Positions 23,261 to 31,440 are shown, counted from the stretch's first letter. The stretch: DNA of 32,766 bases from Actinokineospora sp. NBRC 105648 (GCF_030269645.1 NZ_BSTR01000037.1:47029-79794); one strand, 5' to 3'. Numbers and translations are program-made. The notes: a model not told the origin generated them from the letters alone.

Positions 23261-24466
23261 TCAGGCGGCGCGCAGGGCGTCGCGCAGCTTCACCTTGGCG
23301 CCGCTGCGCATGACCGCGTTGCGGTAGATGCGGCCGGACAGCCACACCAGCGCCGGGATGAGGGCCAGCACCAGCACCACGGCCAGGCCCGCCTCCCAGG
23401 CCGGGACGCCGCCCATGGCCAGCCGCATCGGCATCAGGGTCGGGGCGAACAGCGGGATGATCGAGAGCACCTCGACCAGCTGGTTCCCCGGGTCGGTCGG
23501 CAGGATCGAGATGCCCAGCACGTACCCGAGGATGACGAACATCAGCGGCGGCGTGATCACCCCGCCGATGTCCTCCTGCCGCGAGACGAGCGCGCCGAGC
23601 GCGGCGAAGACCAGGGAGTAGGCGAAGAAGCCGAGCAGGAACCACACCACCAGCCAGATGACCGTGCCCACCGCGGTCGACACCGAGATGGTGAGCACCC
23701 CGGTGGCCAGGCCCGCGGCGATGCCGACGCCGCCGATCGCCACCATTTGGACCAGGCCGACCACGCCGATGCCGAGCACCTTGCCCGCCATCAGCTGCCA
23801 CGGCCGGATCGTGGCCAGCAGCAGCTCCACCACCCGGCTGGACTTCTCCTCCACCACGCCCTGGGCCACCGACTGGCCGTTGATCAGCAGCGACATGTAG
23901 ATCAGCACGCCGGCGATCATGCCGATGACCAGCTGCTGGCCGTTGTAGTCGTACGGCGGTTCCAGCGGCCGCACCTCGGCCTTGGCACCGGCCACCGCCT
24001 GGCCGATGGTGGCCGGGTCGCCGCCGAGGTCGGTGATCTCCTGGTTGAGCGCGAGCTGCCCGGCCAGCACGTTGAGGGTGTTCTTGAGCTTCTCGTCGAT
24101 CTCCTTCTTGACCACCACGACGATCTTCGACCCGTCGCCGACGAGCAGGGCGTCGAGCGATCCGTCGTCGATCTGCCCGCGCCCGGCGGCCTCGTCCACC
24201 GCGCGGGTGTCGATCGTCTGGCCGATGGAGGTCGCGGTCGCCTTGAGCGGCGCCTCCAGCGCCACCGCGCTCGGCACGACGCCGACGGTGGCGTCCGAGC
24301 CGCCGGAGACGAACTTCATGACCAGGGTGAACCCGATCAGCAGCAGCAGCGTGGCCGCCGTGGTGATGATGAAGGCCTTGGACTTGAGCCGGGTGCCGAC
24401 CTCCCGGCCCGCGACCAGGCTGACGGCTTCCCAGTTGCCCAAACGGACGTCCGGCAGCGTGCTCAT
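23261..24466 (-). CDS. ABC-2 type exporter permease (NatB-like)
   Basis: A 401-aa permease. One N-terminal helix (about 32-52), a long extracytoplasmic domain (about 53-185), then five or six helices in the C-terminal half. The segment GQSVAQGVVEEKSSRVVELLLATIRPWQLMAGKVLGIGVVGL is the typical ABC-2 core of NatB/YhaP-type exporters of sodium ions or small toxic compounds; the substrate cannot be assigned. It is coupled to the ATPase gene by an ATGA overlap and ends at a clear intrinsic terminator. Confidence 0.9.
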   Translation of the reverse strand: MSTLPDVRLGNWEAVSLVAGREVGTRLKSKAFIITTAATLLLLIGFTLVMKFVSGGSDATVGVVPSAVALEAPLKATATSIGQTIDTRAVDEAAGRGQIDDGSLDALLVGDGSKIVVVVKKEIDEKLKNTLNVLAGQLALNQEITDLGGDPATIGQAVAGAKAEVRPLEPPYDYNGQQLVIGMIAGVLIYMSLLINGQSVAQGVVEEKSSRVVELLLATIRPWQLMAGKVLGIGVVGLVQMVAIGGVGIAAGLATGVLTISVSTAVGTVIWLVVWFLLGFFAYSLVFAALGALVSRQEDIGGVITPPLMFVILGYVLGISILPTDPGNQLVEVLSIIPLFAPTLMPMRLAMGGVPAWEAGLAVVLVLALIPALVWLSGRIYRNAVMRSGAKVKLRDALRAA

Positions 24467-25383
24467 GCCGCGGCCTCCTCGGTGTGCTCGGACACGACAT
24501 TGCGGAACAACTCGGTCAACGTCTGGCGGCGGTGGGTGAACTCGGTCACCGGCCCGGTCGCCAGCGCGGCCCGCAGCACGGCCTGGTCGTCGGCGCCGTC
24601 GCCGAGTTCCAGCACGGTCTGGGCGCCGACCTGCTCCTTGACCGTCACCCCCGGCAACCCGCTTGCCCACCCCGGCGGCGCGTTCGGCGCCTCGACGACC
24701 AAGTGGACGGTGCCACCCGCCCGCAGCGCGTCGACGGTGTCGCAGGCCACCATCTGCCCACTCCGGACGATCCCGACCCGGTGGCACAGCCGCTCGACCA
24801 GGTCCAACTGGTGGCTGGAGAAGACGACCGGCACCCCCTCGGCGGCCTTGTCCGCCAGCACCTTGCTCATCACGTCGACCGCCACGGGGTCCAGCCCGGA
24901 GAACGGCTCGTCCAGCACCAGGATCGTGGGGTTGTGCACCAGGGCGGCCGCCAACTGCACCCGCTGCTGGTTGCCGAGGCTGAGCTTCTGCACCTCGTCG
25001 CCGACCCGCCCGGCCACCCCCAGCCGCTCAGTCCACTCCGCCACCGACCGCTTGGCGTCGGCCGTGCTCAGCCCGTGCAGCCGGGCCAGGTAGACGAGCT
25101 GCTCGCCGACCTTCATCTTCGGGTAAAGCCCCCGCTCCTCGGGCATGTACCCGATGTGCCGCCGGGTCTCGAGGGTGATCGGCTCGCCGTCCCACCGGAC
25201 CACGCCGGCATCGGCTGCCAACACCCCCAACGCGATCCTCATCGTGGTCGTCTTACCGGCCCCGTTGGACCCCACGAACCCGAACAACTCCCCCGCCTCC
25301 ACCGCGAACGTCATCTCCCGCAGTGCGACGACGTCCCCGTACCTCTTGGAGACCCCGTCGATCTCCAACCGTCGCTGCGCCAC
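24463..25383 (-). CDS. ABC transporter ATP-binding protein (NatA-like)
   Basis: A ~306-aa ATPase that powers the permease encoded next to it. Walker A GSNGAGKTT, Q-loop region GYMPEERGLYPKMKVGEQ, signature LSLGNQQR, Walker B ILVLDEP, and the switch His in VVFSSHQ are all intact. The C-terminal extension (about 230-306) is typical of the NatA/YhaQ group. The start is uncertain: GTG at 25383 has GAGGGG at a usable spacing and begins 5 residues before LEIDGVSKRYG; GTG at 25392, ATG at 25416 and a start at 25443 are alternatives. It is divergent from the tRNA gene. Confidence 0.92.
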   Translation of the reverse strand: MAQRRLEIDGVSKRYGDVVALREMTFAVEAGELFGFVGSNGAGKTTTMRIALGVLAADAGVVRWDGEPITLETRRHIGYMPEERGLYPKMKVGEQLVYLARLHGLSTADAKRSVAEWTERLGVAGRVGDEVQKLSLGNQQRVQLAAALVHNPTILVLDEPFSGLDPVAVDVMSKVLADKAAEGVPVVFSSHQLDLVERLCHRVGIVRSGQMVACDTVDALRAGGTVHLVVEAPNAPPGWASGLPGVTVKEQVGAQTVLELGDGADDQAVLRAALATGPVTEFTHRRQTLTELFRNVVSEHTEEAAA

Positions 25384-25524
25384 CCTCGCCACTCCCCTCG
25401 TCCGTGTGTCGAACATCCTGCCCGCTGGTAAGCGGACCGACATCCGGAATGGCCCCTAGTGGACCACCCGCACCGGTGGTCCCGCGTCAACCCGGAGAAC
25501 GACCCGGTAGGGTGTAGCCCGCCA

Positions 25525-25597
25525 GCCCTCGTAGCTCAGGGGATAGAGCATCGGTTTCCTAAACCGTGCGTCGCAGGTTCGAATCCTGCCGGGGGCA
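25525..25597 (+). tRNA. tRNA-Arg, anticodon CCU
   Basis: Acceptor stem GCCCTCG/CGGGGGC (one T-G pair), D arm GCTC...GAGC, anticodon loop TTCCTAA with CCT at 25558-25560, T arm GCAGG-TTCGAAT-CCTGC, discriminator A at 25597. Reads AGG codons. The first pair of the anticodon stem (27-43) is T-T. The CCA end is not encoded (ACTC follows). No att-like duplication of its 3' end was noticed nearby. Confidence 0.95.
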
Positions 25598-25734
25598 CTC
25601 ACTTGATCAAGCGTTTCCGCAGTTCAGCCGTGTTCTCCCGGTGGTGTCGGCGCGGACCGCGGGTGTTCTGCCGCCGCCCCGGCGAACCGGCTACAGCTGT
25701 CTTTGAGTCATGATCGAGGGGAGCTGACGACGCA

Positions 25735-26586
25735 GTGGCACGCCTTCATGTCGGCTGCGCGATGTGGACCCACAAGACCTGGCCCGGCCGGTTCCTGCCA
25801 CAGTCACTGCCCGCCAAGGAGCGCCTGCGCGCCTACGCGGGCTGGTGCAACGCGGTCGAGGGCAACACCACCTTCTACGCCACCCCCGCCCGCGCCACCG
25901 TCGAGACCTGGGCCCAGCAGACCGACCCCGGCTTCCGGTTCGTGGTCAAGCTGCCCAAGGTCGTCACGCACGAGCGCCGGTTGGTCGGTGTCGAGACCGA
26001 GATGCGGGCGTTCCTGGACGCCATCGAACCCCTCGGGGACCGGGCGGTCCTGTGGACCCAGTTGCCCAGCTCGTTCGGCCCCGCGGACATCGACGCCCTC
26101 GGCCGCTTCCTGCGCAGACTCCCCACCGACCGCAGGCGCGCCGTGGAGGTGCGCCACCCCGACTTCTTCACCGACACCCGCTCGACCACGACGCTCGAGG
26201 GGGCGCTGGCCCACGCGGACACCGAGTGGGTGCCGTTCGACACCACGGTCTTCTTCCAGAGCCCACCGACCAGCGAGGCCGCACAGGACGCCTGGACCAA
26301 GAAACCACGACTGCCAAGGCGGACGCGGGCACTGACCGACCAACCGATCGTCCGCTACCTGGGTCGGGACGCAGCCGAGGAAACGGTCGAGGGCTGGCAG
26401 CCATGGACCGCGGTAGTCGCCGACTGGCTACGCGAGGGCCGATCACCCACGGTCTTCCTCCACACCCCCGACAACCACGACGCCCCCGCCCTAGCCCGCC
26501 AATTCCACGACGACGTGCGAAAGCTCGTACCCGACCTCAACGCACTCCCCGAACCCGAACCGATCGGGCCCGCGACCCTGTTCTGA
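25735..26586 (+). CDS. DUF72 (YecE-like) family protein
   Basis: A 283-aa TIM-barrel-like DUF72 protein. The N-terminus LHVGCAMWTHKTWPGRFLPQ, followed by YAGWCNAVEGNTTFYATP and FRFVVKLPKVVTHERRL, is characteristic of the family. Further family segments are AVLWTQLPSSFGP and RRAVEVRHPDFF. The biochemical function of DUF72 proteins is unknown. GTG at 25735 has GAGGGGAGC about 10 nt upstream. It appears monocistronic: the tRNA lies 137 bp upstream and no gene is evident for ~670 bp downstream. Positions 25598-25734 hold only this upstream region. Confidence 0.9.
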   Translation: MARLHVGCAMWTHKTWPGRFLPQSLPAKERLRAYAGWCNAVEGNTTFYATPARATVETWAQQTDPGFRFVVKLPKVVTHERRLVGVETEMRAFLDAIEPLGDRAVLWTQLPSSFGPADIDALGRFLRRLPTDRRRAVEVRHPDFFTDTRSTTTLEGALAHADTEWVPFDTTVFFQSPPTSEAAQDAWTKKPRLPRRTRALTDQPIVRYLGRDAAEETVEGWQPWTAVVADWLREGRSPTVFLHTPDNHDAPALARQFHDDVRKLVPDLNALPEPEPIGPATLF

Positions 26587-27258
26587 GCGACGTCGTGATC
26601 GGCCACTCCACCATCCCGGCATGAGCGAGACCGCAACCACCGGATGGATCTCCGGGCTCACCCTGCATCCGGCCGTGTGCGCGACGCCCCTTGATCAGTC
26701 GTCGCGCTGATGGCGCGCGAGGGCGTCCGGCCGTGCTGTGGAGCTACCGTCGACGTCCGCTCGCTGTCCTCGGGCTCTGCGCCGGCACCCCCAACACCTC
26801 GAGGAAGTGTTGAAAAGGAATTCCCGCATGCCCACGAGGACGACGTCGTCGGGTGGCTGGTGAGCCTTGCGAAGTTGATCGTTCCATTGGCACGACTCAC
26901 CCCGCAGGCGGAACCCGACCTCCGAAAGCTTCTCGACTGCTGTCACGGTGCTCACTTGGGGGATGACCGGCAGCGGATCGATGCGGCGCCAGCGCTTTTC
27001 CGATGGTCCGGACAGGATGGTCAGCGTGACGTTGTTTACCGGCCGGCGGGCTGATTTGCCAGTTGTGGCAAGGGGTTGACGTCACCCGGATGGCGGTGCG
27101 CAGCGCTCTGGTGGTGGTGTCAGGGTGGTTGGGTCATTCGGTGGCGCGGTCTAGGGGAGATGCGCTCGCGCCGCTGATCTGGGGTGTGTCGGAATTTCTT
27201 GGGTATTGGTGGGTGCGCTTTCGCGCGCTGCCCCGAGTGCGGTTCCGGCATTGCGGAG
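26587..27258. other. ~670-bp stretch without a convincing gene
   Basis: GC is visibly lower and codon-position bias weaker than in the flanking genes. A 114-codon plus-strand frame (26710-27054) and an 86-codon minus-strand frame (26695-26955) overlap each other; neither has a recognised family, ribosome site or clear third-position GC. A stem CAACAC/GTGTTG lies at 26792-26812, followed by AAGGAA and an 11-codon frame from ATG 26828. Another stem TTGCCA-GTTG-TGGCAA lies at 27056-27071. It may be decayed coding or mobile DNA. Confidence 0.5.
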
Positions 27259-27271
27259 AAGGAGAACGATC

Positions 27272-28780
27272 ATTCGTATTCATGCTCCAAGACCACGTCT
27301 AACCGTCGTCGGGATCGCGGTGGCCCTGTTGGTGGCCGGGCAGACACCCGGGTCCGCCGCGCCGCGAGAGCCCGGGTCCGGGTCGGTCGCGGGTGAGGTT
27401 CCGGTGGCCACCAAGGCTGTCGTCGGGATCCCGCAGGACCAGCTGGACCAGTTGCGCGCCAAGGCAAAGGACGGCAAGCAGGCCACCCGGCCCGAGCAGC
27501 CGCAGGCAGCCGGGAGGCAGCCGTCGGACAAGCCTGAGCCGGTCACCACTGTGCCGCTCGCCGAGTCGGCGCGGCAGGCTCGCGTCAGTGCGGCCCAGCA
27601 CGCGGTGGACACGGGCACGGCCGCGGCGGCGCCCATTGGCAATCGGCCGGATGCCGCGTTGCTCGACGCGTGCTTCAAGGGGAGTTCCAATGGCGAGTTC
27701 GGCCGGATCCACAACCGGTTCACCCACTGCGTGCGGGCCTCGATGGAGGTCGAGTACTGGTCGGTGAACCAGCAGGGCGTGCCGATCAGGAAGGAGGGTG
27801 TCACCAAGGCGACGCTGGAGATCTTCACCCAGGGCGATGACACGCAGCGGCGGGTTCGGTCGTTCGCGCGGGTGCAGCGCGACTCCGTCGACTACGACTG
27901 GGGGTGGTTCGACAACCTGTTCGTGGCGCCGAACGTGCCGCTGAGCATCATGAACCAGTGCGCCCAGGGCTCAGACGTGTGCTTCGCCAACGACGGCGCC
28001 GCCACGATGCCGTGGATCGTCTGGGACAACAGCGACTTCTGGTTCCACTGGGACGTCTACAACCGCGAGGAGTCCGGCGCGGCTCGCGACAAGGTCTCCT
28101 ACAACCACTGGTACTTCGAGTACTTCACCGACTTCCCGCCGTACAAGACACTCCAGCGCGGGCGGACCGAGGCGCGGCAGCTGCGGTGCGACTCGGCCAC
28201 CTACTTCAACTTCGGGTCGACCAGGTACCCGAAGGCGTGCGTCTTCAGCGAGGTGACCTCGCGGTTGACCTACCACCTCGACTCCGACCACAGGTCCGTG
28301 GCGTTGCACATCTTCGGCGCGCAGACCCGTCCCAATGAGACCTACCCGCTGCTGGTGCCGCCGGGAACGCCCGCACCGCGCGACAAGCGCATCCCGGGTG
28401 AGTTCCAGCCCACCAACCCCAACGCCCCGAGCCTGCACCGGATCACCTCGGTGCTGCAACCCGGGGAGACGAAGGCGAACGAGGAGCACAAGCAGGGCGC
28501 CTGCTACAAGGAGGGGCCGTACGCCGCCGAGTACCTCGACACCGGGTTGCCGGTCCGGCCGAACCCGCCCGCGGAGCAGTGCGACGAGTACCCGTTCGCC
28601 TCGACGCTGGAGGGCGCGGCGAACCCGTTCTGGGACTTCTCGGTGCGCGCGGTTCCCCAGCGGGACAACAGCGTCGCGGGTGGCCTGCTGATCACCCACT
28701 ACGTCCAGGACCGCGTGCTCGCCTGGGACCAGGACCTGGCCGAGGTGGCGAACGACCGGTTCTACGTCGAGATCCGATAG
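27272..28780 (+). CDS. Secreted protein with NucA/NucB-type deoxyribonuclease domain
   Basis: About 502 aa. An N-terminal signal sequence (RIHAPRPRLTVVGIAVALLVAGQTPGSAA) is followed by a disordered Pro/Gln/Ala region (about 35-110), a beta-rich central part (about 125-370; FTHCVRASMEVEYW, MPWIVWDNSDFWFHWDVYN) that I do not recognise, and a C-terminal NucA/NucB-like domain with CDEYPFASTLEGA (Cys437, Asp438, Glu439) and FSVRAVPQRDNSVAGG. NucA/NucB enzymes are secreted, metal-independent DNases with a DE catalytic pair. The start is odd: no ATG or GTG lies at the right place. AAGGAG (27259-27264) sits 7 nt before ATT at 27272, so AUU initiation is my choice; TTG at 27251 is the alternative. The DUF6461-like gene follows. 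Confidence 0.78.
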   Translation: MRIHAPRPRLTVVGIAVALLVAGQTPGSAAPREPGSGSVAGEVPVATKAVVGIPQDQLDQLRAKAKDGKQATRPEQPQAAGRQPSDKPEPVTTVPLAESARQARVSAAQHAVDTGTAAAAPIGNRPDAALLDACFKGSSNGEFGRIHNRFTHCVRASMEVEYWSVNQQGVPIRKEGVTKATLEIFTQGDDTQRRVRSFARVQRDSVDYDWGWFDNLFVAPNVPLSIMNQCAQGSDVCFANDGAATMPWIVWDNSDFWFHWDVYNREESGAARDKVSYNHWYFEYFTDFPPYKTLQRGRTEARQLRCDSATYFNFGSTRYPKACVFSEVTSRLTYHLDSDHRSVALHIFGAQTRPNETYPLLVPPGTPAPRDKRIPGEFQPTNPNAPSLHRITSVLQPGETKANEEHKQGACYKEGPYAAEYLDTGLPVRPNPPAEQCDEYPFASTLEGAANPFWDFSVRAVPQRDNSVAGGLLITHYVQDRVLAWDQDLAEVANDRFYVEIR

Positions 28781-28794
28781 CATCACACGGTTTC

Positions 28795-28828
28795 CGGTGG
28801 TGGCGGGGCCGCGGTCCCGCCACCACCG
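28795..28828 (+). terminator. 13-bp stem hairpin between nuclease and DUF6461 genes
   Basis: CGGTGGTGGCGGG, 8-nt loop, CCCGCCACCACCG: a perfect 13-bp stem starting 15 nt after the nuclease stop. It ends only 17 nt before the next ATG, leaving no room for a promoter after it, so it may be leaky or act as an attenuator or mRNA stabiliser. Confidence 0.7.
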
Positions 28829-28845
28829 CCGAGCTGGAGGGCCGC

Positions 28846-29436
28846 ATGCCGGAACTGGTCGACCTCACCAACGTGTTCGGCGAGAGCTGGTGCGTCACCG
28901 TGACCGACATGCCGCTGGACGCCGCGCTGGAGTTCATGGGTGTGGTCGAGTCGGTCGTCCGGCCGAACGGCCTGGCCGAGGTCACCGGACGGCTGGTCGC
29001 CTCGAGCAGCCGCGCAGATCGCCAGACCCTTTTGCTGGGCAAGGAAACCGCGGGCTGGACTGTCGTGTTGGAACTGGAGGGGCTCATCGGCTGGGTGGGC
29101 GAGGAGCCCGGGCTGCTGGGCGATCTCTCCGCCGGCGGAGGGACCGCGTGCACCATGCGGTCGAGCCCGAACGAGGTGGCGGTGATCTTCGCCGAGGACG
29201 GCGAGGTCACCTCCGGGCTCAACGCGGTCAACGGCTGGCGTTGGGGCACACCCAGTCCGCGGCTGGCGGCGGCCCTGGACGCGGTGGGGTTCACCGAGGG
29301 GGCCGCCGCCGAGACGGAAGCGCTGTCGTTCGCGCAGTGCGCCGCGCTGGCGGTCCAGGCCGCGACCGGGGTCGAACTGCACGCCGACACGTTCCAGGAC
29401 GGCTGGTCCGGGGGGCTTACCGAGCCGCGATCTTGA
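28846..29436 (+). CDS. DUF6461-like protein
   Basis: A 196-aa acidic, soluble protein without signal peptide or membrane segment. WCVTVTDMPLDAALEFMG near the N-terminus, a central GWTVVLELEGLIGW and a FAEDGEVTSGLNAVNGWRWG segment fit my memory of DUF6461 proteins from actinomycetes; function unknown. ATG at 28846 has GGAGG at a spacing of 5 nt. It starts 65 bp after the secreted nuclease and is likely read from the same promoter through a hairpin. An acidic partner right behind a nuclease could be an immunity protein (inference). Its last 20 bp overlap the convergent reductase gene. Confidence 0.65.
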   Translation: MPELVDLTNVFGESWCVTVTDMPLDAALEFMGVVESVVRPNGLAEVTGRLVASSSRADRQTLLLGKETAGWTVVLELEGLIGWVGEEPGLLGDLSAGGGTACTMRSSPNEVAVIFAEDGEVTSGLNAVNGWRWGTPSPRLAAALDAVGFTEGAAAETEALSFAQCAALAVQAATGVELHADTFQDGWSGGLTEPRS

Positions 29437-30481
29437 CGTCGCCGAACATCACCGCGCGGGTCAGCGGCCGCCGCAGGAAGTCATGCGGGAAGCCTAGGCT
29501 GACCGCGCTCGCCTCCGCCAGGGTCGCCACGTGCGCGGGCTCGAGCCGGACCTCAAGCGCACCGAGGTTGTCCTCCAGCTGGGCCACCGTGCGGGCGCCG
29601 ACGATGGTCGAGGTCACGCCGGGGTTGAGCAGCGTCCAGGCCAAGGCGACGCGCGACGGGGTGGTGCCCAGGTCGGCGGCGACGGACTGGACGGTTTCCG
29701 CGATGGCCAGACCGCGCTCGGTCAACGCGCCGTTGCCGATCGCGATGTCGCGCCGGGTGCCCTCGGGCACCGCGGGCCCGTCGACCGGCGCCAGGTCGGC
29801 GGCGGTGTACTTGCCGGTGAGCACGCCGCTGGCCAGCGGTGACCACGGCACGACGCCGAGCCCCAGCTCCCGCGCCATCGGGATCAACTCTCGCTCCACC
29901 GTCCGCTCGATGAGGCTGTACTCGATCTGCAGCGCCACCAGCGGGGACCAGCCGCGCAAGTCGGCGATGGCCTGCATGCGCGACACCTGCCAGGCTGACG
30001 TGTCCGAAATTCCTGTGTAGAGCACCTTTCCAGCCCGGACGAGGTCGTCCATGGCCCGCAAGATCTCCTCGACCGGCGTGGTGTTGTCCCACGCGTGCAG
30101 GTAAAGCAGGTCCAGGTAGTCCGTTTTCAGCCTGCGCAGGCTGGATTCGACCGAGCGCACCATGCTCTTGCGGTGGTTCCCGCCGGAGTTGGGGTCACCG
30201 GGGCTGGTGCTCAGCGTGTACTTGGTCGCGATGACCAGCTGATCACGCCTACCGGCGCTGAACTCGCCGAGCAGTGCCTCGGATGTCCCGTTGGTGTAGT
30301 TGTTCGCGGTGTCGACGAAGTTGCCGCCGTAGTCGAGGTAGGTGTCGAAGATCCGGCGGGCGTCGTCCTTGTCCGCGCCCCAGCCCCAGTCGGCGCCGAA
30401 GGTCATCGCGCCCAGCGACAGCGGGGACACGCGCAGGCCGGAGCGGCCGAGCAGGCGGTAGTTGTCGAGCGAGTCGGTCAC
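29417..30481 (-). CDS. Aldo/keto reductase
   Basis: A 354-aa NADPH-dependent oxidoreductase of the aldo/keto reductase superfamily. The catalytic tetrad is visible: Asp57 and Tyr62 (FVDTANNYTNG), Lys87 (IATKYTL) and His129 (LLYLHAWD). NADP-binding segments VVPWSPLASGVLTGKY and GARTVAQLEDNLGAL lie in the C-terminal half. It resembles the MocA/YghZ-like group that often reduces aldehydes or acts on xenobiotics. GTG at 30481 has AGGAG at a spacing of about 9 nt; longer frames upstream are unlikely. It is divergent from the MmyB-like regulator and carries a palindrome in its leader, so it is probably that regulator's target. Confidence 0.93.
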   Translation of the reverse strand: MTDSLDNYRLLGRSGLRVSPLSLGAMTFGADWGWGADKDDARRIFDTYLDYGGNFVDTANNYTNGTSEALLGEFSAGRRDQLVIATKYTLSTSPGDPNSGGNHRKSMVRSVESSLRRLKTDYLDLLYLHAWDNTTPVEEILRAMDDLVRAGKVLYTGISDTSAWQVSRMQAIADLRGWSPLVALQIEYSLIERTVERELIPMARELGLGVVPWSPLASGVLTGKYTAADLAPVDGPAVPEGTRRDIAIGNGALTERGLAIAETVQSVAADLGTTPSRVALAWTLLNPGVTSTIVGARTVAQLEDNLGALEVRLEPAHVATLAEASAVSLGFPHDFLRRPLTRAVMFGDVKIAAR

Positions 30482-30499
30482 TGGTCGATCTCCTGTCGT

Positions 30500-30514
30500 C
30501 TGGTCTGTGACCAG
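30500..30514. promoter_or_regulatory. Palindrome CTGGTC-TGT-GACCAG in the reductase leader
   Basis: Perfect 6-bp arms with a 3-bp spacer, 19 bp upstream of the reductase start. It shares CTGG/CCAG ends with the larger palindrome at 30553-30575. Confidence 0.5.
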
Positions 30515-30552
30515 CCTGTCGCGGCGCGGCGGCACCGGGCAGGGTCGCTTCA

Positions 30553-30575
30553 TCCTGGGACCGGCGGTACCAGGA
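30553..30575. promoter_or_regulatory. 23-bp near-perfect palindrome, candidate operator
   Basis: Core CTGGGACCGGCGGTACCAG (30555-30573), extended by two matching pairs outside; 10 of 11 arm positions pair. It ends 3 bp before the -10 of the regulator gene and covers its -35 region, so binding would block or activate that promoter. Confidence 0.65.
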
Positions 30576-30578
30576 ACG

Positions 30579-30584
30579 TAGGAT
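30579..30584 (+). promoter_or_regulatory. -10 element, leaderless promoter of the MmyB-like regulator
   Basis: TAGGAT followed by 7 nt and the GTG at 30592; +1 falls at 30591-30592. TGGGAC at 30556-30561 is a possible -35 with a 17-bp spacer... it lies inside the palindrome. Confidence 0.55.
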
Positions 30585-30591
30585 CGGAACA

Positions 30592-31440
30592 GTGCGCGAC
30601 CTGCTCGGCGAGCTGGCGGGGTTCCTGCGGACCCGCCGCGAACGCCTGACCCCCGGTGATGTCGGCCTGCCCGTGCTCGGTCGGGTGCGCCGCACCCCCG
30701 GTCTGCGCCGCGAGGAGGTCGCCGACCTCGCGGGCGTCAGCGTCGACTACCTCACCCGCCTCGAACAGGGCCGCGGCCTGCGCCCGTCCGCAGAGGTGCT
30801 GGCGGCGCTCGGCCGCGCGCTGCGCCTTGACCTGGACGAGCGCGACTACATGTTCGCCTTGGCGGGCCAGCGATCCGCGGCCGAGCGCCGGACACCGGAC
30901 CCCGGCCCGTTGGCGCGCCTGGTGCACGACCTGGCCCCACTGCCCGCACTGCTGATCGACCACCGGTTCGACCTCGTGGCGTGGAACCCGCAGATGGCCC
31001 GGTTGATGCTCGACTTCGATACCCTGCCCGACGCCCAGCACAACGCCCTGCTGATGTGCCTGACCCACCCCGCGTTCCGCGACTTCTACCGCGACCGCGA
31101 ACGCGTCCTGAGCGAGGCGATCGCCGACCTGCGCGCGGCCTGGGCGGCACACCCGGACGACGCCGAGCTGTCGGCCCTGGTGGACGAGCTCTCCCGCAAC
31201 GACGAGTTCGAGCGGCTGTGGGACCGGCAGGACGTCCGGGTCAACGGCCGTGGCCGCAAACCCCTGCTGCACCCCGGGGTCGGACCGGTGACGGTGGACT
31301 TCGAAGTGCTCAACCCGTTGCACGGCACGGGACACCGGCTGATCGTCTACCGGGCGGCCGACCCGGCGTCACAGTCCGCTTTGGACAGTCTGGCAGAGGG
31401 GGCGGGCCCGGCCCACCCCCTCCGGGCGGTCAACGGGTAG
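30592..31440 (+). CDS. MmyB-like helix-turn-helix transcriptional regulator
   Basis: A 282-aa regulator. The N-terminal Xre-type helix-turn-helix (about 8-85) has the subfamily wording LGRVRRTPGLRREEVADLAGVSVDYLTRLEQGRGLRPSAEVLAALGRAL. The C-terminal MmyB-like ligand-binding domain (about 105-265) has a PAS-like fold: ALLIDHRFDLVAWNPQMARLM and DFEVLNPLHGTGHRLIVYRA. Such regulators commonly control a divergent short-chain or aldo/keto reductase gene, as placed here. The ligand is unknown. The GTG start agrees with the leaderless promoter at 30579-30584. Its stop overlaps the convergent hydrolase gene by 11 nt. Confidence 0.93.
   Translation: MRDLLGELAGFLRTRRERLTPGDVGLPVLGRVRRTPGLRREEVADLAGVSVDYLTRLEQGRGLRPSAEVLAALGRALRLDLDERDYMFALAGQRSAAERRTPDPGPLARLVHDLAPLPALLIDHRFDLVAWNPQMARLMLDFDTLPDAQHNALLMCLTHPAFRDFYRDRERVLSEAIADLRAAWAAHPDDAELSALVDELSRNDEFERLWDRQDVRVNGRGRKPLLHPGVGPVTVDFEVLNPLHGTGHRLIVYRAADPASQSALDSLAEGAGPAHPLRAVNG

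Noticed and set aside
23201..25093. 630-codon plus-strand open frame
   Set aside because: Antisense to the ABC exporter genes, which have intact Walker and permease motifs.
25459..25713. 84-codon frame containing GIEHRFPKPCVAGSNPAGG
   Set aside because: This is the familiar false translation of a tRNA gene (tRNA-Arg at 25525-25597).
25525..26586. tRNA-Arg as an integration site for a genomic island
   Set aside because: No integrase gene and no second copy of the tRNA 3' end were noticed nearby; the next gene is an ordinary DUF72 gene.
26828..26863. 11-codon frame with good ribosome site (MPTRTTSSGGW)
   Set aside because: Too short to judge; no attenuator or downstream gene nearby makes a leader-peptide role credible.
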